A stretch of DNA of 60,736 bases from a virus: the IMG/VR virus record IMGVR_UViG_3300047494_000097, positions 1 through 60,736 of that record; one strand, given 5' to 3'. Numbering within the stretch: position 1 is the first letter of the stretch; each line of letters starts with the position of its first letter. The position numbers and the translations under genes were made by a program. The notes beneath the pieces were generated by a model that worked only from the letters and a program-made list of their open reading frames with translations, was not told the DNA's origin and did not search any database. Of this stretch, positions 31,067-39,342 are shown in pieces.

Positions 31067-31588
31067 CTAAAAAATAAAAAGTGCGACGAAAGCTGCCAAA
31101 GGAGAGGCTAAAAAAAGAAACCACGACGCTTTTAAGTATTTGGAAAAACCAATCAATCTTTTTTCATTTTCAATTATAGTGGCTTGGTAACCACCAGCAA
31201 AATATTCTAAATATTCAAGCTCGGTTTGAAATTTCTCATCCAACAGATATTTGGGCTGATATCCCGAAACTCCCCACTTATAGGGCCAGAAAATGCCGAT
31301 CACGATAACGAAGCCTGCCAAGAAAAGGCAGGCTGCCCCGATCGAGGCGGCTGCGCGATAGGTCTCCGAGACTGCGCCGGCGCCCAAAACAAAGGTTCCT
31401 GCGACAGACCATCCCAAAATGCTTGTCGCCCGCGATTCCATCGCGGCCAGGTTCGACGCCTGCGCGCTCAAGTGGAGTTCCGCGTGCCTGACGGCCTGGG
31501 TCGCACGCCAGAGTCGAAGGCCGTCCCCTTCGATTTCACCGACTTCTATCTCACCTGATGGCGTTTTTTCACGAACTGATGCTGACAT
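31067..31588 (-). CDS. Multi-pass membrane protein, opposite strand to its neighbours
   Basis: From ATG 31588 the product has 173 residues. A helical N-terminus (ATQAVRHAELHLSAQASNLA) is followed by hydrophobic spans (ILGWSVAGTFVLGAGAV, ASIGAACLFLAGFVIVIGIF) and a final one (FLFLASPLAAFVALFIF). It is a lone leftward gene with AT-rich flanks inside the rightward region, suggesting an independently expressed accessory gene. Superinfection exclusion is possible. Confidence 0.6.
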   Translation of the reverse strand: MSASVREKTPSGEIEVGEIEGDGLRLWRATQAVRHAELHLSAQASNLAAMESRATSILGWSVAGTFVLGAGAVSETYRAAASIGAACLFLAGFVIVIGIFWPYKWGVSGYQPKYLLDEKFQTELEYLEYFAGGYQATIIENEKRLIGFSKYLKASWFLFLASPLAAFVALFIF

Positions 31589-31700
31589 GCCCATAGCCTA
31601 CAAAATTTAAACCGGTAAGGTTAGGGCATTCAGAAATGGTCACTTCGTCAGCCAAGTTGAAGGCGCTGGTGTATTAGGTCATTTGCCGATTGGAGCGTCG

Positions 31701-32102
31701 ATGTTCGGCTGGCTATTTGGACGCAATCGAGCCGAACAACCGCCGGCACCGCGGCTCGCCATCGAGCGCGAGTTCCCGACCATGGTGGTCGGCGTTTCTC
31801 ACAAGAATCCCGATGGGACGAAGCGCCAAGAAATCATCGAAAAATTTGTAACGCGCAATCGTCAACTAATTTTGGCGTTCGAAGACAGCAACCCCAAAGA
31901 CAAAAACGCCGTCGCGGTTCACGTCAAAAATGTCGGGCAGATCGGCTACTTGGATCGCAATCTCGCAAAACAGACGCGTGACCTGGTTGCGAAGGGCAAG
32001 ACCATCAAGGTCCGCCTGGACCGCGTCGTCGGCGGCGAGCCGAGCAAACCAAGCTACGGCGTTGCTTTGATTTACGAAATTTGGAGCGCCGAGGAAGAGT
32101 AG
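31701..32102 (+). CDS. Stand-alone HIRAN-domain protein
   Basis: ATG at 31701 has GGAG five bases upstream and is preferred over 31683. The 133-residue protein contains a HIRAN domain: VVGVSHKNPDGTKRQEII, LAFEDSNPKDKNAVAVHV, QIGYLDRNLAKQ. HIRAN domains bind DNA ends or stalled forks and are usually fused to helicases; here it is alone. It may act with the recombination genes downstream. Confidence 0.75.
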   Translation: MFGWLFGRNRAEQPPAPRLAIEREFPTMVVGVSHKNPDGTKRQEIIEKFVTRNRQLILAFEDSNPKDKNAVAVHVKNVGQIGYLDRNLAKQTRDLVAKGKTIKVRLDRVVGGEPSKPSYGVALIYEIWSAEEE

Positions 32103-32150
32103 GGACCGGCAGTCGCCTTCGGTTTGTGACCAAAAGAAAAAATCAAAAAA

Positions 32151-32204
32151 GTTGGAAATACCAACAAATCTCGCTTGACGGATAATGTTGGAAAAACCCA
32201 CAAT
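32151..32204 (+). promoter_or_regulatory. Repressor-controlled rightward promoter of the recombination operon
   Basis: A perfect inverted repeat GTTGG-AAATA-CCAAC (32151-32165) precedes TTGACG (32175-32180) and CACAAT (32199-32204), 18 bases apart, with another GTTGG (32187-32191) in the spacer. CTTGACG-N6-GTTGGAAAA is shared with the Cro-like promoter. The expected start is about 32211, 14 bases before the next gene. Confidence 0.6.
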
Positions 32205-32224
32205 CCCCCACCACCGGGGGCCGC

Positions 32225-32491
32225 ATGTCAACCATTCTTTGCTTTCCGCAATCCAACGTCATCCGGCTCCTTCCGATCGCCGCGAATGACGCGCCCGGCG
32301 CCGGCGGCCTCTCGGCGCAGGCCATCCGGTCCGCCCTTCGCCACCTCGAGCTGTCGGTCCTCTACCTGAACTGCGGCTACCGCATCGCCCCAACGACGAT
32401 TGCCGGCACGGCCATGCATCAGGCCGCGCTCGACGTCGATCCCGTGGTGGCCCGTCTGCAAGCATCCCTGCAAAACATGGAGAGTGTATAA
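32225..32491 (+). CDS. Unknown first gene of the rightward operon (88 aa)
   Basis: Begins MSTILCFPQSNVIRLLPIAA and continues with helical GGLSAQAIRSALRHLELSVL. It has a GGGGG ribosome site and overlaps the next gene. No family recognised; probably a small early regulator or host-takeover protein. Confidence 0.6.
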   Translation: MSTILCFPQSNVIRLLPIAANDAPGAGGLSAQAIRSALRHLELSVLYLNCGYRIAPTTIAGTAMHQAALDVDPVVARLQASLQNMESV

Positions 32492-32715
32492 TGGACATTG
32501 GTCACACGGAGCATTTTGCCGGCGCGAATGGGCGCGTCAGCTTGATGAAAAGCGAGGGCAAACAGACGACGTTTCACATCTCCATCATGACGTTTCCAGA
32601 AGTGCCCCTGTACACAACGATCTTTCTCACCGAGTTGCAGGCGGAAGAGCTCGAGCGCGCGCTGAACCGCTGCCGAGCGGCGAACCAGGCGGATGCGCAG
32701 GCGGTGGCGGCATGA
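32491..32715 (+). CDS. Unknown protein (74 aa)
   Basis: Two beta strands (GRVSLMKSEGKQTTFHISIM) then a helix (LTELQAEELERALNRCRAAN). It overlaps both neighbours, consistent with coupled translation. Function unknown. Confidence 0.6.
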   Translation: MDIGHTEHFAGANGRVSLMKSEGKQTTFHISIMTFPEVPLYTTIFLTELQAEELERALNRCRAANQADAQAVAA

Positions 32716-32996
32716 ACAAGATCGCTGACGAATCCCTGATGTCGCTCTACAGCGACGCCGACATCGAAATGTCGCAGGTTCTGAAAGGCACCGGTGATCC
32801 TCGGCAGGATCTTCGAGATCTTCGCGCTTTTCACAGCCGGACGTTCGACATCGAGCCTGGTACACAGATGCACACACTCCGTTCGCGCGCCGTCGAGATG
32901 GCGCTGCACCGGATCGAGGAAGAGGTGGGCCAGCTGCAGGCCCAGGCGATGAACCAGGCGCGCCAGATCGGGCGTCGCCGGCCGAAATTCTGGTAA
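32712..32996 (+). CDS. Unknown helical protein (94 aa)
   Basis: ATG at 32712 overlaps the previous stop (ATGA). The sequence DESLMSLYSDADIEMSQVLK, then LRSRAVEMALHRIEEEVGQL, is helical with a basic end. It directly precedes the exonuclease gene. Confidence 0.6.
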   Translation: MNKIADESLMSLYSDADIEMSQVLKGTGDPRQDLRDLRAFHSRTFDIEPGTQMHTLRSRAVEMALHRIEEEVGQLQAQAMNQARQIGRRRPKFW

Positions 32997-33007
32997 GGCG
33001 CTGAGTG

Positions 33008-33970
33008 ATGGCAGATGACGATCTTGTTGATGTCACCAAGCGCGGAGACGACTGGCATCGCCTCCGCGCGCAGAATGTGGGCGGCTCGGAAGTGGCCGCG
33101 CTCTTCGGCCTCCAACCGCAATACGCACTGAGCCTCTATGCGCTCTGGCACATCAAAGCCGGCAACGTGCCGCCTCCGCCAGTGGACGGCGAACGCATCG
33201 AGTGGGGCCTCGAGCTCGAGCAGGTTATCGCGAAGATGGCGGCGAAGCGCGGCGGCTGGCAGATCCGCAAAGGCGGGTATGAAGTGGACCGCACGACGCC
33301 CGGACTGGGCTGCACCCTCGACTATATCATTGATGCGCCGGCGGAAGCGGAGAAGGAGCTCGGCTTTTCCGGGCCTGGTGCTCTCGAGCTGAAAAATGTC
33401 GACTGGCTCGTGCATCGCCGCAGCTGGCTGGACGATGAGCCGCCGGAGCATATTGTTCTGCAGCTGCAGCACCAGCTGGCCGCGACCGGCTTCGCCTGGG
33501 GCGTCGTCGCGGCGCTGGTGGGTGGCAACCATCTCCTGCTGTACCGCTACGCCGCAAGGCCGAAGATCATCGACGCCATCCGCGAGCGCGTCACCGAATT
33601 CTGGCGGAGCATCCGCGAAAAGCGGGAGCCGAAACCCGACGGCAGCAGCGGTGCGATGCACACCATTCGCCACAGGTTTCATCCCGCCGGCGACCGGCCT
33701 GTCGACATGACCGACGACAACGAACTGCCGGAGCTTTGCGCCAGGAAGCTGCGCCTCGAGGAACAGCGCAAGGCCGCGGAGCGCGAGGAGGACGACGTCA
33801 AGGCCCAGATCATGGCCAAGCTTGGCAACGTGCGGTGCGCGATGCTCGACAATTTCTTCATCACCCAGACGATCATCCCGGAAAATCCGGGGCGCCCTCC
33901 GAAACCGGGTGAGCTGATCGGCAAGCGCGCCGAGGTCCGACGGCTGGCGGTGAAGGAAGCAACGCGATGA
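33008..33970 (+). CDS. YqaJ-type viral recombinase (lambda exonuclease fold)
   Basis: This protein of about 320 residues opens with DDWHRLRAQNVGGSEVAALF, the YqaJ start motif. It continues with GLELEQVIAKMAAKRG, an acidic pair in LGCTLDYII and PGALELKNVDW (the D...E.K nuclease core), and QLQHQLAATGF. It degrades one DNA strand to feed the annealing protein encoded downstream. The GTG at 33005 is an alternative start. Confidence 0.85.
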   Translation: MADDDLVDVTKRGDDWHRLRAQNVGGSEVAALFGLQPQYALSLYALWHIKAGNVPPPPVDGERIEWGLELEQVIAKMAAKRGGWQIRKGGYEVDRTTPGLGCTLDYIIDAPAEAEKELGFSGPGALELKNVDWLVHRRSWLDDEPPEHIVLQLQHQLAATGFAWGVVAALVGGNHLLLYRYAARPKIIDAIRERVTEFWRSIREKREPKPDGSSGAMHTIRHRFHPAGDRPVDMTDDNELPELCARKLRLEEQRKAAEREEDDVKAQIMAKLGNVRCAMLDNFFITQTIIPENPGRPPKPGELIGKRAEVRRLAVKEATR

Positions 33971-35145
33971 GCGACGCCGGCGAACAGACTGCACTGGCCG
34001 TCATTCCGCCGTCGGCGATCTCCACGATTATTGCGGCCGACGAGGATGACATCCTCGGCCGGCTCTCGCGGAAAGTCGCCAATTTCAAACAGGATGTCTC
34101 GACAAAAGCTGGGCGCGACGCCATGCGGTCGTTTGCCCGCGAAATCGCCTCGAGCAAGGTGCAGCTGCTCAATCTGGGCAAGTCGCTGAAAGAGGACGCG
34201 CAGAAGCGGGTGAAGGCGATCAACGCGGAGGAGCGCGTGATCGAGGCCCGCATGGATGAACTGCGCGACGCGATCCGCGCACCGCTCACAGCCTATGAGG
34301 AGAAAGAGAAGGCTCGGGTCGAGGCCCATGAGAGGGCGCTGTCGGAGCTCGTCGAGGCGCCCTGGTATGGCCAGACGGAAACGGCGGCCGAGCTGCGCGA
34401 GCGGCTCGAGCTTCTGCTGAATTATCCGGCGCGCGACTGGGAAGAGTTTAGCGATCGGTTCGCCGAAACGATGGCTGACGAGATCCAGCGCACCAATCGG
34501 CTTATCGCCGCGGCCGATAAGCGTGAGGCCGAGGCCGCGGAACTGGCTCGTCTGCGGGAAGCGGAAGCCGAGCGCAAGCGCCAGGAGGCGCAGCGCCAGA
34601 AAGAGGAACGCGACCGCCAAATCGCCGCGCAGGCGGCCGAGCGCGCCCGGATCGAGGCGGAACGCATCGCCGAGCGCGACCGCCAGGCCGTGCTGCAGGC
34701 GGCCGCGGAAGAGCGGGCCCGGGTCGAGCGTGCCGCCGCCGCGGAGCGAGCCCGTGCTGAGCAGGCCGAGCGTGAACGCGAGGCAGCAGCCGCTGAGAAC
34801 AGGCGCCAGCTCGATCTCGCAGAGAAGCGCCGAATCGCCGCCGAGCAGATGGCGGAGGCCGCGCGGAAAGAAGCGGAAGCGAAGGCCGAGCGTGAACGCG
34901 CGGCAGCCGTCAAGGCTGAACGCGATCGCATCGCCGCCGAACAGGAAGCAGCGGAAGCTGATGCGCGCGCGCGGGCAACAAACAGGGCCATCCAAGCCCG
35001 GGTCAGCCGCGAGATGCGCGAGGACATCACCGCTGAGCTGCTGGCGAACAACCTCGAGCCGGGGGCGATCCTCGAGGACATCGCGAGCCAGATCGTTGGC
35101 GCCATCGCCAACGGGAAAGTGCGGCACTGCCGCGTCGAATATTGA
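33967..35145 (+). CDS. Long coiled-coil protein of the recombination operon
   Basis: The 392-residue protein has an N-terminal helical domain (REIASSKVQLLNLGKSLKED and onward). Residues from about 170 to 345 are almost pure Ala/Arg/Glu heptad text (AERKRQEAQRQKEERDRQIA is typical). The C-terminal cap is REMREDITAELLANNLEPGA. Similar proteins sit between exonuclease and annealing genes in many phages (DUF1351-like). It may bridge or scaffold the recombinases. Confidence 0.7.
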   Translation: MSDAGEQTALAVIPPSAISTIIAADEDDILGRLSRKVANFKQDVSTKAGRDAMRSFAREIASSKVQLLNLGKSLKEDAQKRVKAINAEERVIEARMDELRDAIRAPLTAYEEKEKARVEAHERALSELVEAPWYGQTETAAELRERLELLLNYPARDWEEFSDRFAETMADEIQRTNRLIAAADKREAEAAELARLREAEAERKRQEAQRQKEERDRQIAAQAAERARIEAERIAERDRQAVLQAAAEERARVERAAAAERARAEQAEREREAAAAENRRQLDLAEKRRIAAEQMAEAARKEAEAKAERERAAAVKAERDRIAAEQEAAEADARARATNRAIQARVSREMREDITAELLANNLEPGAILEDIASQIVGAIANGKVRHCRVEY

Positions 35146-35163
35146 GGGAAGGAATATAGTCAG

Positions 35164-35442
35164 ATGAGAGACGAAAAAATTCCGCTTGGCGCAACGGCGC
35201 GGGATACGTTGTCAGGCTACGTTGGTGTTTGCACCGGGCGTTTCCTGTATCTTTACGGATGCGTCCGCATTGAGCTTCAAGCTTTTGGGTTCGACAAGTA
35301 CGGCAAGCCAAAAGAGTCGATCATTATCGACGAATTGCGCGCCGAATTTGTGAGCGACACGCCAACGATCAGTGCGCCGGAAATCGCGACCGGCGGCCCG
35401 GCAAAGACACCACAACGCGCGTCGCCCCCGAGGCGGTCATGA
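35164..35442 (+). CDS. Conserved small phage protein (92 aa)
   Basis: The pattern IPLGATARDTLSGYVGVCTG, RFLYLYGCVRIELQ, then KPKESIIIDELRAEFV is a recurring beta-barrel-like small protein of phage genomes. No function is known. Its end overlaps the start of the annealing protein gene. Confidence 0.65.
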   Translation: MRDEKIPLGATARDTLSGYVGVCTGRFLYLYGCVRIELQAFGFDKYGKPKESIIIDELRAEFVSDTPTISAPEIATGGPAKTPQRASPPRRS

Positions 35443-36584
35443 GTGACACGACCGAGCTTGCGAACCGCTTCGGCGATGGCGGACAGACAGTGCTGAACCG
35501 GTCGGCGCCGGCGGCGCGGCCTGCGAGCCAAGCTACCCAAGTCGAACAGTCCCGCGCGGTCGCCGAGGTGCGCGCCGCGGTGCTGATCGCCATGGAGCGG
35601 CCGCGCGATCGCATCCAGGCGCTCTCCGAGATGCGTGAGGTTTGCGCCATTCCGGCGCTGGCCGATCGGGCGTTTTTCAGCGTGCCGCGCGGCAGCGAGA
35701 CGGTGAACGGCGCCAGCATCCACCTCGCCCGCGAGCTCGCCAGGTGCTGGGGCAACATCGACTATGGTGTGAAAGAACTTGCGCGCGACGACGTCGCCGG
35801 GCAAAGCGAGCTGCTCGCCTTCGCCTGGGATCTCCAAACCAATGCGAGGAGTGAGATCGTTTTCGTGGTGCCACACACCCGCGGCCGAAACAGAACGCGC
35901 CTGACCGACACTCAATCGATCTACGAGAACAACGCGTCATTTGCAGGTCGCCGTCTGCGCGAGGCGATCTTCGCGGTGCTGCCGGTCTGGCTGAAATCCG
36001 AGGCTGAGGAAATCTGCCAGCGCACCATCGAAGGGGTCGGCGCGGAGAAGCCTCTCATGCAGCGCATCGCCGACACCCGATCGGCATTTGAGGCCCTCGG
36101 CGTGTCGAGCGACATGCTCGAGCGGAAGCAGGCCAAGCCGCTCGTGAACTTCCTGCCAAGCGACCTGGCGACGCTTCGGGTGATCTATCAGTCGCTTAAG
36201 CGGAACGAAATCACGATGGATGAGGCGTTTCCGCGGCCTGAGCCGAGCGAGCAGGGTGTCAAGGAAAGCAAACTCTCGAACATTGAGGCAAAGCTGGAGG
36301 CTCGCGGCGTGCCGCCCGCGGAAAGTGCGCCACCGGTTGACGACCCGGCCCCCGGCAAAACGCCGCCCCCAGCTGAAGCAGAACAAGCCGAGCAATCTAC
36401 CTCCGGCGAGCTGCAGGCGATGCTGCGCGAGATCAACGAGACAGCGACGCTCAGCGCCCTTGATGCGCTCCTGCGGAACGCGGCGTTCAAGGCCCGCGGC
36501 AAACGCCTAGCCGAGGACGAGCAGCGCCTGGTGGAGCGCATGGTGCAGAAGCGCCAGGATGTTCTGAAGGCGGCCGCGGCATGA
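35439..36584 (+). CDS. Probable single-strand annealing protein
   Basis: The 381-residue protein contains AVAEVRAAVLIAMERPRDRI, FFSVPRGSETVNGASIHLAR, CWGNIDYGVKELARD and SEIVFVVPHTRGRNRTRLTD. This pattern recurs next to phage exonucleases and is annotated as a RecT/Sak-type recombinase. It would anneal single strands made by the YqaJ nuclease. The C-terminal third is Pro/Glu-rich linker plus a small helical domain. Confidence 0.65.
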   Translation: MSDTTELANRFGDGGQTVLNRSAPAARPASQATQVEQSRAVAEVRAAVLIAMERPRDRIQALSEMREVCAIPALADRAFFSVPRGSETVNGASIHLARELARCWGNIDYGVKELARDDVAGQSELLAFAWDLQTNARSEIVFVVPHTRGRNRTRLTDTQSIYENNASFAGRRLREAIFAVLPVWLKSEAEEICQRTIEGVGAEKPLMQRIADTRSAFEALGVSSDMLERKQAKPLVNFLPSDLATLRVIYQSLKRNEITMDEAFPRPEPSEQGVKESKLSNIEAKLEARGVPPAESAPPVDDPAPGKTPPPAEAEQAEQSTSGELQAMLREINETATLSALDALLRNAAFKARGKRLAEDEQRLVERMVQKRQDVLKAAAA

Positions 36585-36883
36585 CAAAAAAGCGGCCCAA
36601 GAAGGAACTGGTCGGCGTCGATCCACCGGCGCCCCAGATCGATCTCGCCGACGCGAAGCTGCGCTTGGCGGTCGAGATGATTGGCTACGCCCTCCGCGAC
36701 ATCGGCCTCGCCCTCGTTCAAGGCCCACGGGAGGAAAACCAGGTCATGCGCGGGAAAGCCGCGCTCGGTCTCGAGCGCGCGGCCGCCTACGTGCGGGGCG
36801 AGGATTACGTGGTCGCGGCGGCGCCGCAGCACGCCAACATCCAAGCCGACGCGGCGGCGATCAAAAAAGGAGCGACCGCATGA
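36581..36883 (+). CDS. Unknown protein (100 aa)
   Basis: Basic start (MTKKRPKKELVGVDPPAPQI) then a helical body (KLRLAVEMIGYALRDIGLAL). It overlaps the annealing protein by four bases. Function unknown. Confidence 0.55.
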   Translation: MTKKRPKKELVGVDPPAPQIDLADAKLRLAVEMIGYALRDIGLALVQGPREENQVMRGKAALGLERAAAYVRGEDYVVAAAPQHANIQADAAAIKKGATA

Positions 36884-36971
36884 ATACGAAGAAGATATTG
36901 AATAAGTAGAGATCGATCGAACCAACATTCAAAACTAGCTAAAATATACGCGTAGCAAAGGAAAATACGAC

Positions 36972-37295
36972 ATGACCAAAACCAAAGGCTTCCGCCAAGG
37001 CGATGTTCTGGTGATCCCCGTCGGGGCAATTCCGGCGTCGGCCAAACCGGTGGATCATGAAAACGGCCGCGTCATCCTCGCGCACGGAGAGGCGACTGGT
37101 CATCATCATTCGTTTGGCCACAACCAGGGCGTGACGATGTTTCGCGACGACGGTGGCGCCTCCTACATTCAGGTCACTGCGCCAACGAACCTGGTTCACC
37201 AGGAACACACCGCGCTGCAAGCGACGCCAGGCACTTACGAAGTGCGACGTCAGCGCACATACGTGTCAGGCCTCGTGCGCCGGGTCGCAGACTGA
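36972..37295 (+). CDS. Conserved small protein with HGEATGHHH motif
   Basis: The 107-residue product (FRQGDVLVIPVGAIPASAKP, then RVILAHGEATGHHHSFGHNQ, ending YVSGLVRRVAD) belongs to a family I recall as neighbouring DUF6745-type proteins in bacteria. A His cluster suggests metal binding. It is 25 bases upstream of the DUF6745-like gene here. Confidence 0.65.
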   Translation: MTKTKGFRQGDVLVIPVGAIPASAKPVDHENGRVILAHGEATGHHHSFGHNQGVTMFRDDGGASYIQVTAPTNLVHQEHTALQATPGTYEVRRQRTYVSGLVRRVAD

Positions 37296-37319
37296 TCAAC
37301 GGGAAACCGGGGTATTATT

Positions 37320-38678
37320 GTGGAAAAAATTGAAAAATTGACACCCGATCAAATCGCCCGGTTTCCTGAGTTCGTCGAGAAATGGACGAAGATCGGTCTA
37401 TGCACGGAACCCGCGGATCGTCTGCGCGCCAAGGCCGCGATTCGGCGCATGTATGAGATTGCGGGGCTTGCGCCCCCGAAACAGATTGTTTGGTGCGGGT
37501 CGCCGTTCAGTATGGCTCTCACGCGGGCCATTGTTTTGAAAATGCCGAAAGTCAGGGACAGCGTCAGGGACAGCGTCTGGGACAGCGTCGGGGCCAGCGT
37601 CGGGGCCAGCGTCTGGGCCAGCGTCAGGGACAGCGTCAGGGACAGCGTCGGGGCCAGCGTCTGGGCCAGCGTCTGGGACAGCGTCGGGGACAGCGTCAGG
37701 GACAGCGTCGGGGCCAGCGTCTGGGACAGCGTCGGGGCCAGCGTCTGGGACAGCGTCGAGGACAGCGTCTGGGCCAGCGTCAGGGACAGCGTCGAGGACA
37801 GCGTCGAGGACAGCGTCAGGGACAGCGTCGGGGCCAGCGTCTGGGCCAGCGTCAGGGACAGCGTCAGGGACAGCGTCAGGGACAGCGTCTGGGCCAGCGT
37901 CGGGGCCAGCGTCTGGGACAGCGTCGGGGCCAGCGTCTGGGACAGCGTCTGGGCCAGCGTCGGGGCCAGCGTCGGGGTCAGCGTCGGGGACAGCGTCTAC
38001 GGCCAACACGACGCGCACTGGCTCGCATTCTACCGTTATTTCTGCATCGTCACCGGCCTTGTCAAACAGACCGAACGTCTTGAAGGCTTGTGGGAATTTG
38101 CCCGCTCGGCCGGGTGGGCCATTCCGTGCCGAGATGTCTGCTTTATCTCCGAGCGCCATAATGGATTGTCTCGCGACCAGCGCGGGCGTTTGCACAATGA
38201 AACCGGCCCGGCGGTCGAATATCCGGATGGCTGGAAAATTTACGCGGTTCACGGCGTGCGCGTGCCGGCCGCGATTATTGAGGCGGCTGACACAATTACT
38301 GTCGAGACCATTCACGCCGAACGAAATTCTGAAATTCAGCGTGTGATGATTGAGCGCTTCGGCTGGGATCGCTACGCGTCTGAGTGCGGCGCCGAGCTGA
38401 TTGACCACGATGACCGCTGGGGCACGCTGTTTCGGCGCAAGACGAGCGCTGGCGAGCCTATCGTTTATCTTGAGGTTATCAACCGAAGTGCTGAGCCTGA
38501 CGGCACATTCCGCCACTATATTTTGCCGGTGCATCCAGAATGCCGCCCGCTTCCGGATCCGGAAGACCAGCGCGGCGATCTGGGTGACCGCCAACCGCTT
38601 ACCGCTCTTAATGCCGTTGCCAGCACATTTGGAATGACGGGCGCAGAGTATAAGCGCCTGGTGGCGGCGGAATCGTGA
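37320..38678 (+). CDS. DUF6745-like protein with 37 tandem tetrapeptides
   Basis: The 452-residue protein, GTG start, has an N-terminal domain (LTPDQIARFPEFVEKWTKIG then MYEIAGLAPPKQIVWCGSPF) and a C-terminal domain (LHNETGPAVEYPDGWKIYAV, HGVRVP) matching the DUF6745 pattern. Between them residues 79-226 consist of 37 copies of [RWGE][DA]SV. The copies differ only at the first two positions. The repeat probably forms a regular solenoid or fibre. No function is known. Confidence 0.7.
   Translation: MEKIEKLTPDQIARFPEFVEKWTKIGLCTEPADRLRAKAAIRRMYEIAGLAPPKQIVWCGSPFSMALTRAIVLKMPKVRDSVRDSVWDSVGASVGASVWASVRDSVRDSVGASVWASVWDSVGDSVRDSVGASVWDSVGASVWDSVEDSVWASVRDSVEDSVEDSVRDSVGASVWASVRDSVRDSVRDSVWASVGASVWDSVGASVWDSVWASVGASVGVSVGDSVYGQHDAHWLAFYRYFCIVTGLVKQTERLEGLWEFARSAGWAIPCRDVCFISERHNGLSRDQRGRLHNETGPAVEYPDGWKIYAVHGVRVPAAIIEAADTITVETIHAERNSEIQRVMIERFGWDRYASECGAELIDHDDRWGTLFRRKTSAGEPIVYLEVINRSAEPDGTFRHYILPVHPECRPLPDPEDQRGDLGDRQPLTALNAVASTFGMTGAEYKRLVAAES
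37554..37997 (+). repeat. 37 x 12-bp coding tandem repeat (NGGGNCAGCGTC type)
   Basis: The consensus unit encodes X-D/A-S-V. The AGCGTC half is invariant, while the first codon alternates AGG, TGG, GGG or GAG and the second GAC or GCC. The 12-bp period keeps all frames open on both strands, which produces long false ORFs. Copy number can change without frameshift. Confidence 0.95.
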
Positions 38679-38721
38679 CCGCCGACCATCTCTTAGGCGT
38701 CGTCCGCCTCGGCGTATTGCC

Positions 38722-39342
38722 GTGAGTGCCGACGACTGGATCGTCTTCGGCTCGACGATCAGGAACCGCTCATGCGGCGGCTGTACCATGTGCTGCACGC
38801 TCCTGCCGGTCGAGATGCCGACTGGCCTCAAGCCGCACGGCGTGCGCTGCAAAGCCGTCTGCTCGAAAGGGTGCAAGGTCTATGTTCACCGCCCGGATCC
38901 ATGCCGCTATTGGTCCTGCCGGTGGCTCTTCGACGACAAAACAAGCCAACTGCGGCGCCCGGACAGGAGCGGCTATGCGATCGATCCGACGCTCGACGTC
39001 ATCCTGGTTAACGGGGTCGAGCACCACGCGGTGCAGATCTGGGTCGACCCGGCGCGGCCAAATGCCCATCGGGATCCGGCGCTCCGTTTTTACCTGACAG
39101 AGCTGGACCTGCCGGCGATTGCCCGGCTGGGCGAGACGAATGGCATCTTGGTGGTGCCTCCGGGGCTCACCGCAGAAGGCGACTGGATGGAGATCGCAGT
39201 CAATTTCGATCACGACCTTCGCGCGAAGATCCTGGCAGGTCGCCAGCAGCTCGAGCGGAAGACACTCAGAGCGGCCGCAGTGGGCGGCACGGCGCTGTCG
39301 GCTCCGCGGCCGACGCCGAAACGCATGAAGGAGGCCGGGTGA
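38722..39342 (+). CDS. Cys-rich metal-binding protein (YkgJ-like N-terminus)
   Basis: The 206-residue product, GTG start, has CGGCTMCCTLLPVEMP, then VRCKAVCSKGCKVYVHRPDP and CRYWSCRWL, nine cysteines in about 50 residues. It resembles zinc/iron-chelating YkgJ-type proteins. The remainder is a mixed alpha/beta domain. Its role in the phage is unknown. Confidence 0.65.
   Translation: MSADDWIVFGSTIRNRSCGGCTMCCTLLPVEMPTGLKPHGVRCKAVCSKGCKVYVHRPDPCRYWSCRWLFDDKTSQLRRPDRSGYAIDPTLDVILVNGVEHHAVQIWVDPARPNAHRDPALRFYLTELDLPAIARLGETNGILVVPPGLTAEGDWMEIAVNFDHDLRAKILAGRQQLERKTLRAAAVGGTALSAPRPTPKRMKEAG

Noticed and set aside
37554-37997. CRISPR array
   Set aside because: The repeats are 12 bp, contiguous and in frame with a protein. 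There are no spacers and no cas genes.
37490-38083. Rightward GQRQGQRL repeat ORF
   Set aside because: It is another frame of the same 12-bp repeat, with no natural sequence outside it.
37320-38678. Diversity-generating retroelement target
   Set aside because: No reverse transcriptase or template repeat is seen anywhere in the window. Variation is by repeat units, not adenine-specific.
37398-38876. Long opposite-strand ORF rich in VPDAGPDA repeats
   Set aside because: It is produced by the 12-bp repeat being open in all frames. The plus frame has flanking natural domains on both sides.
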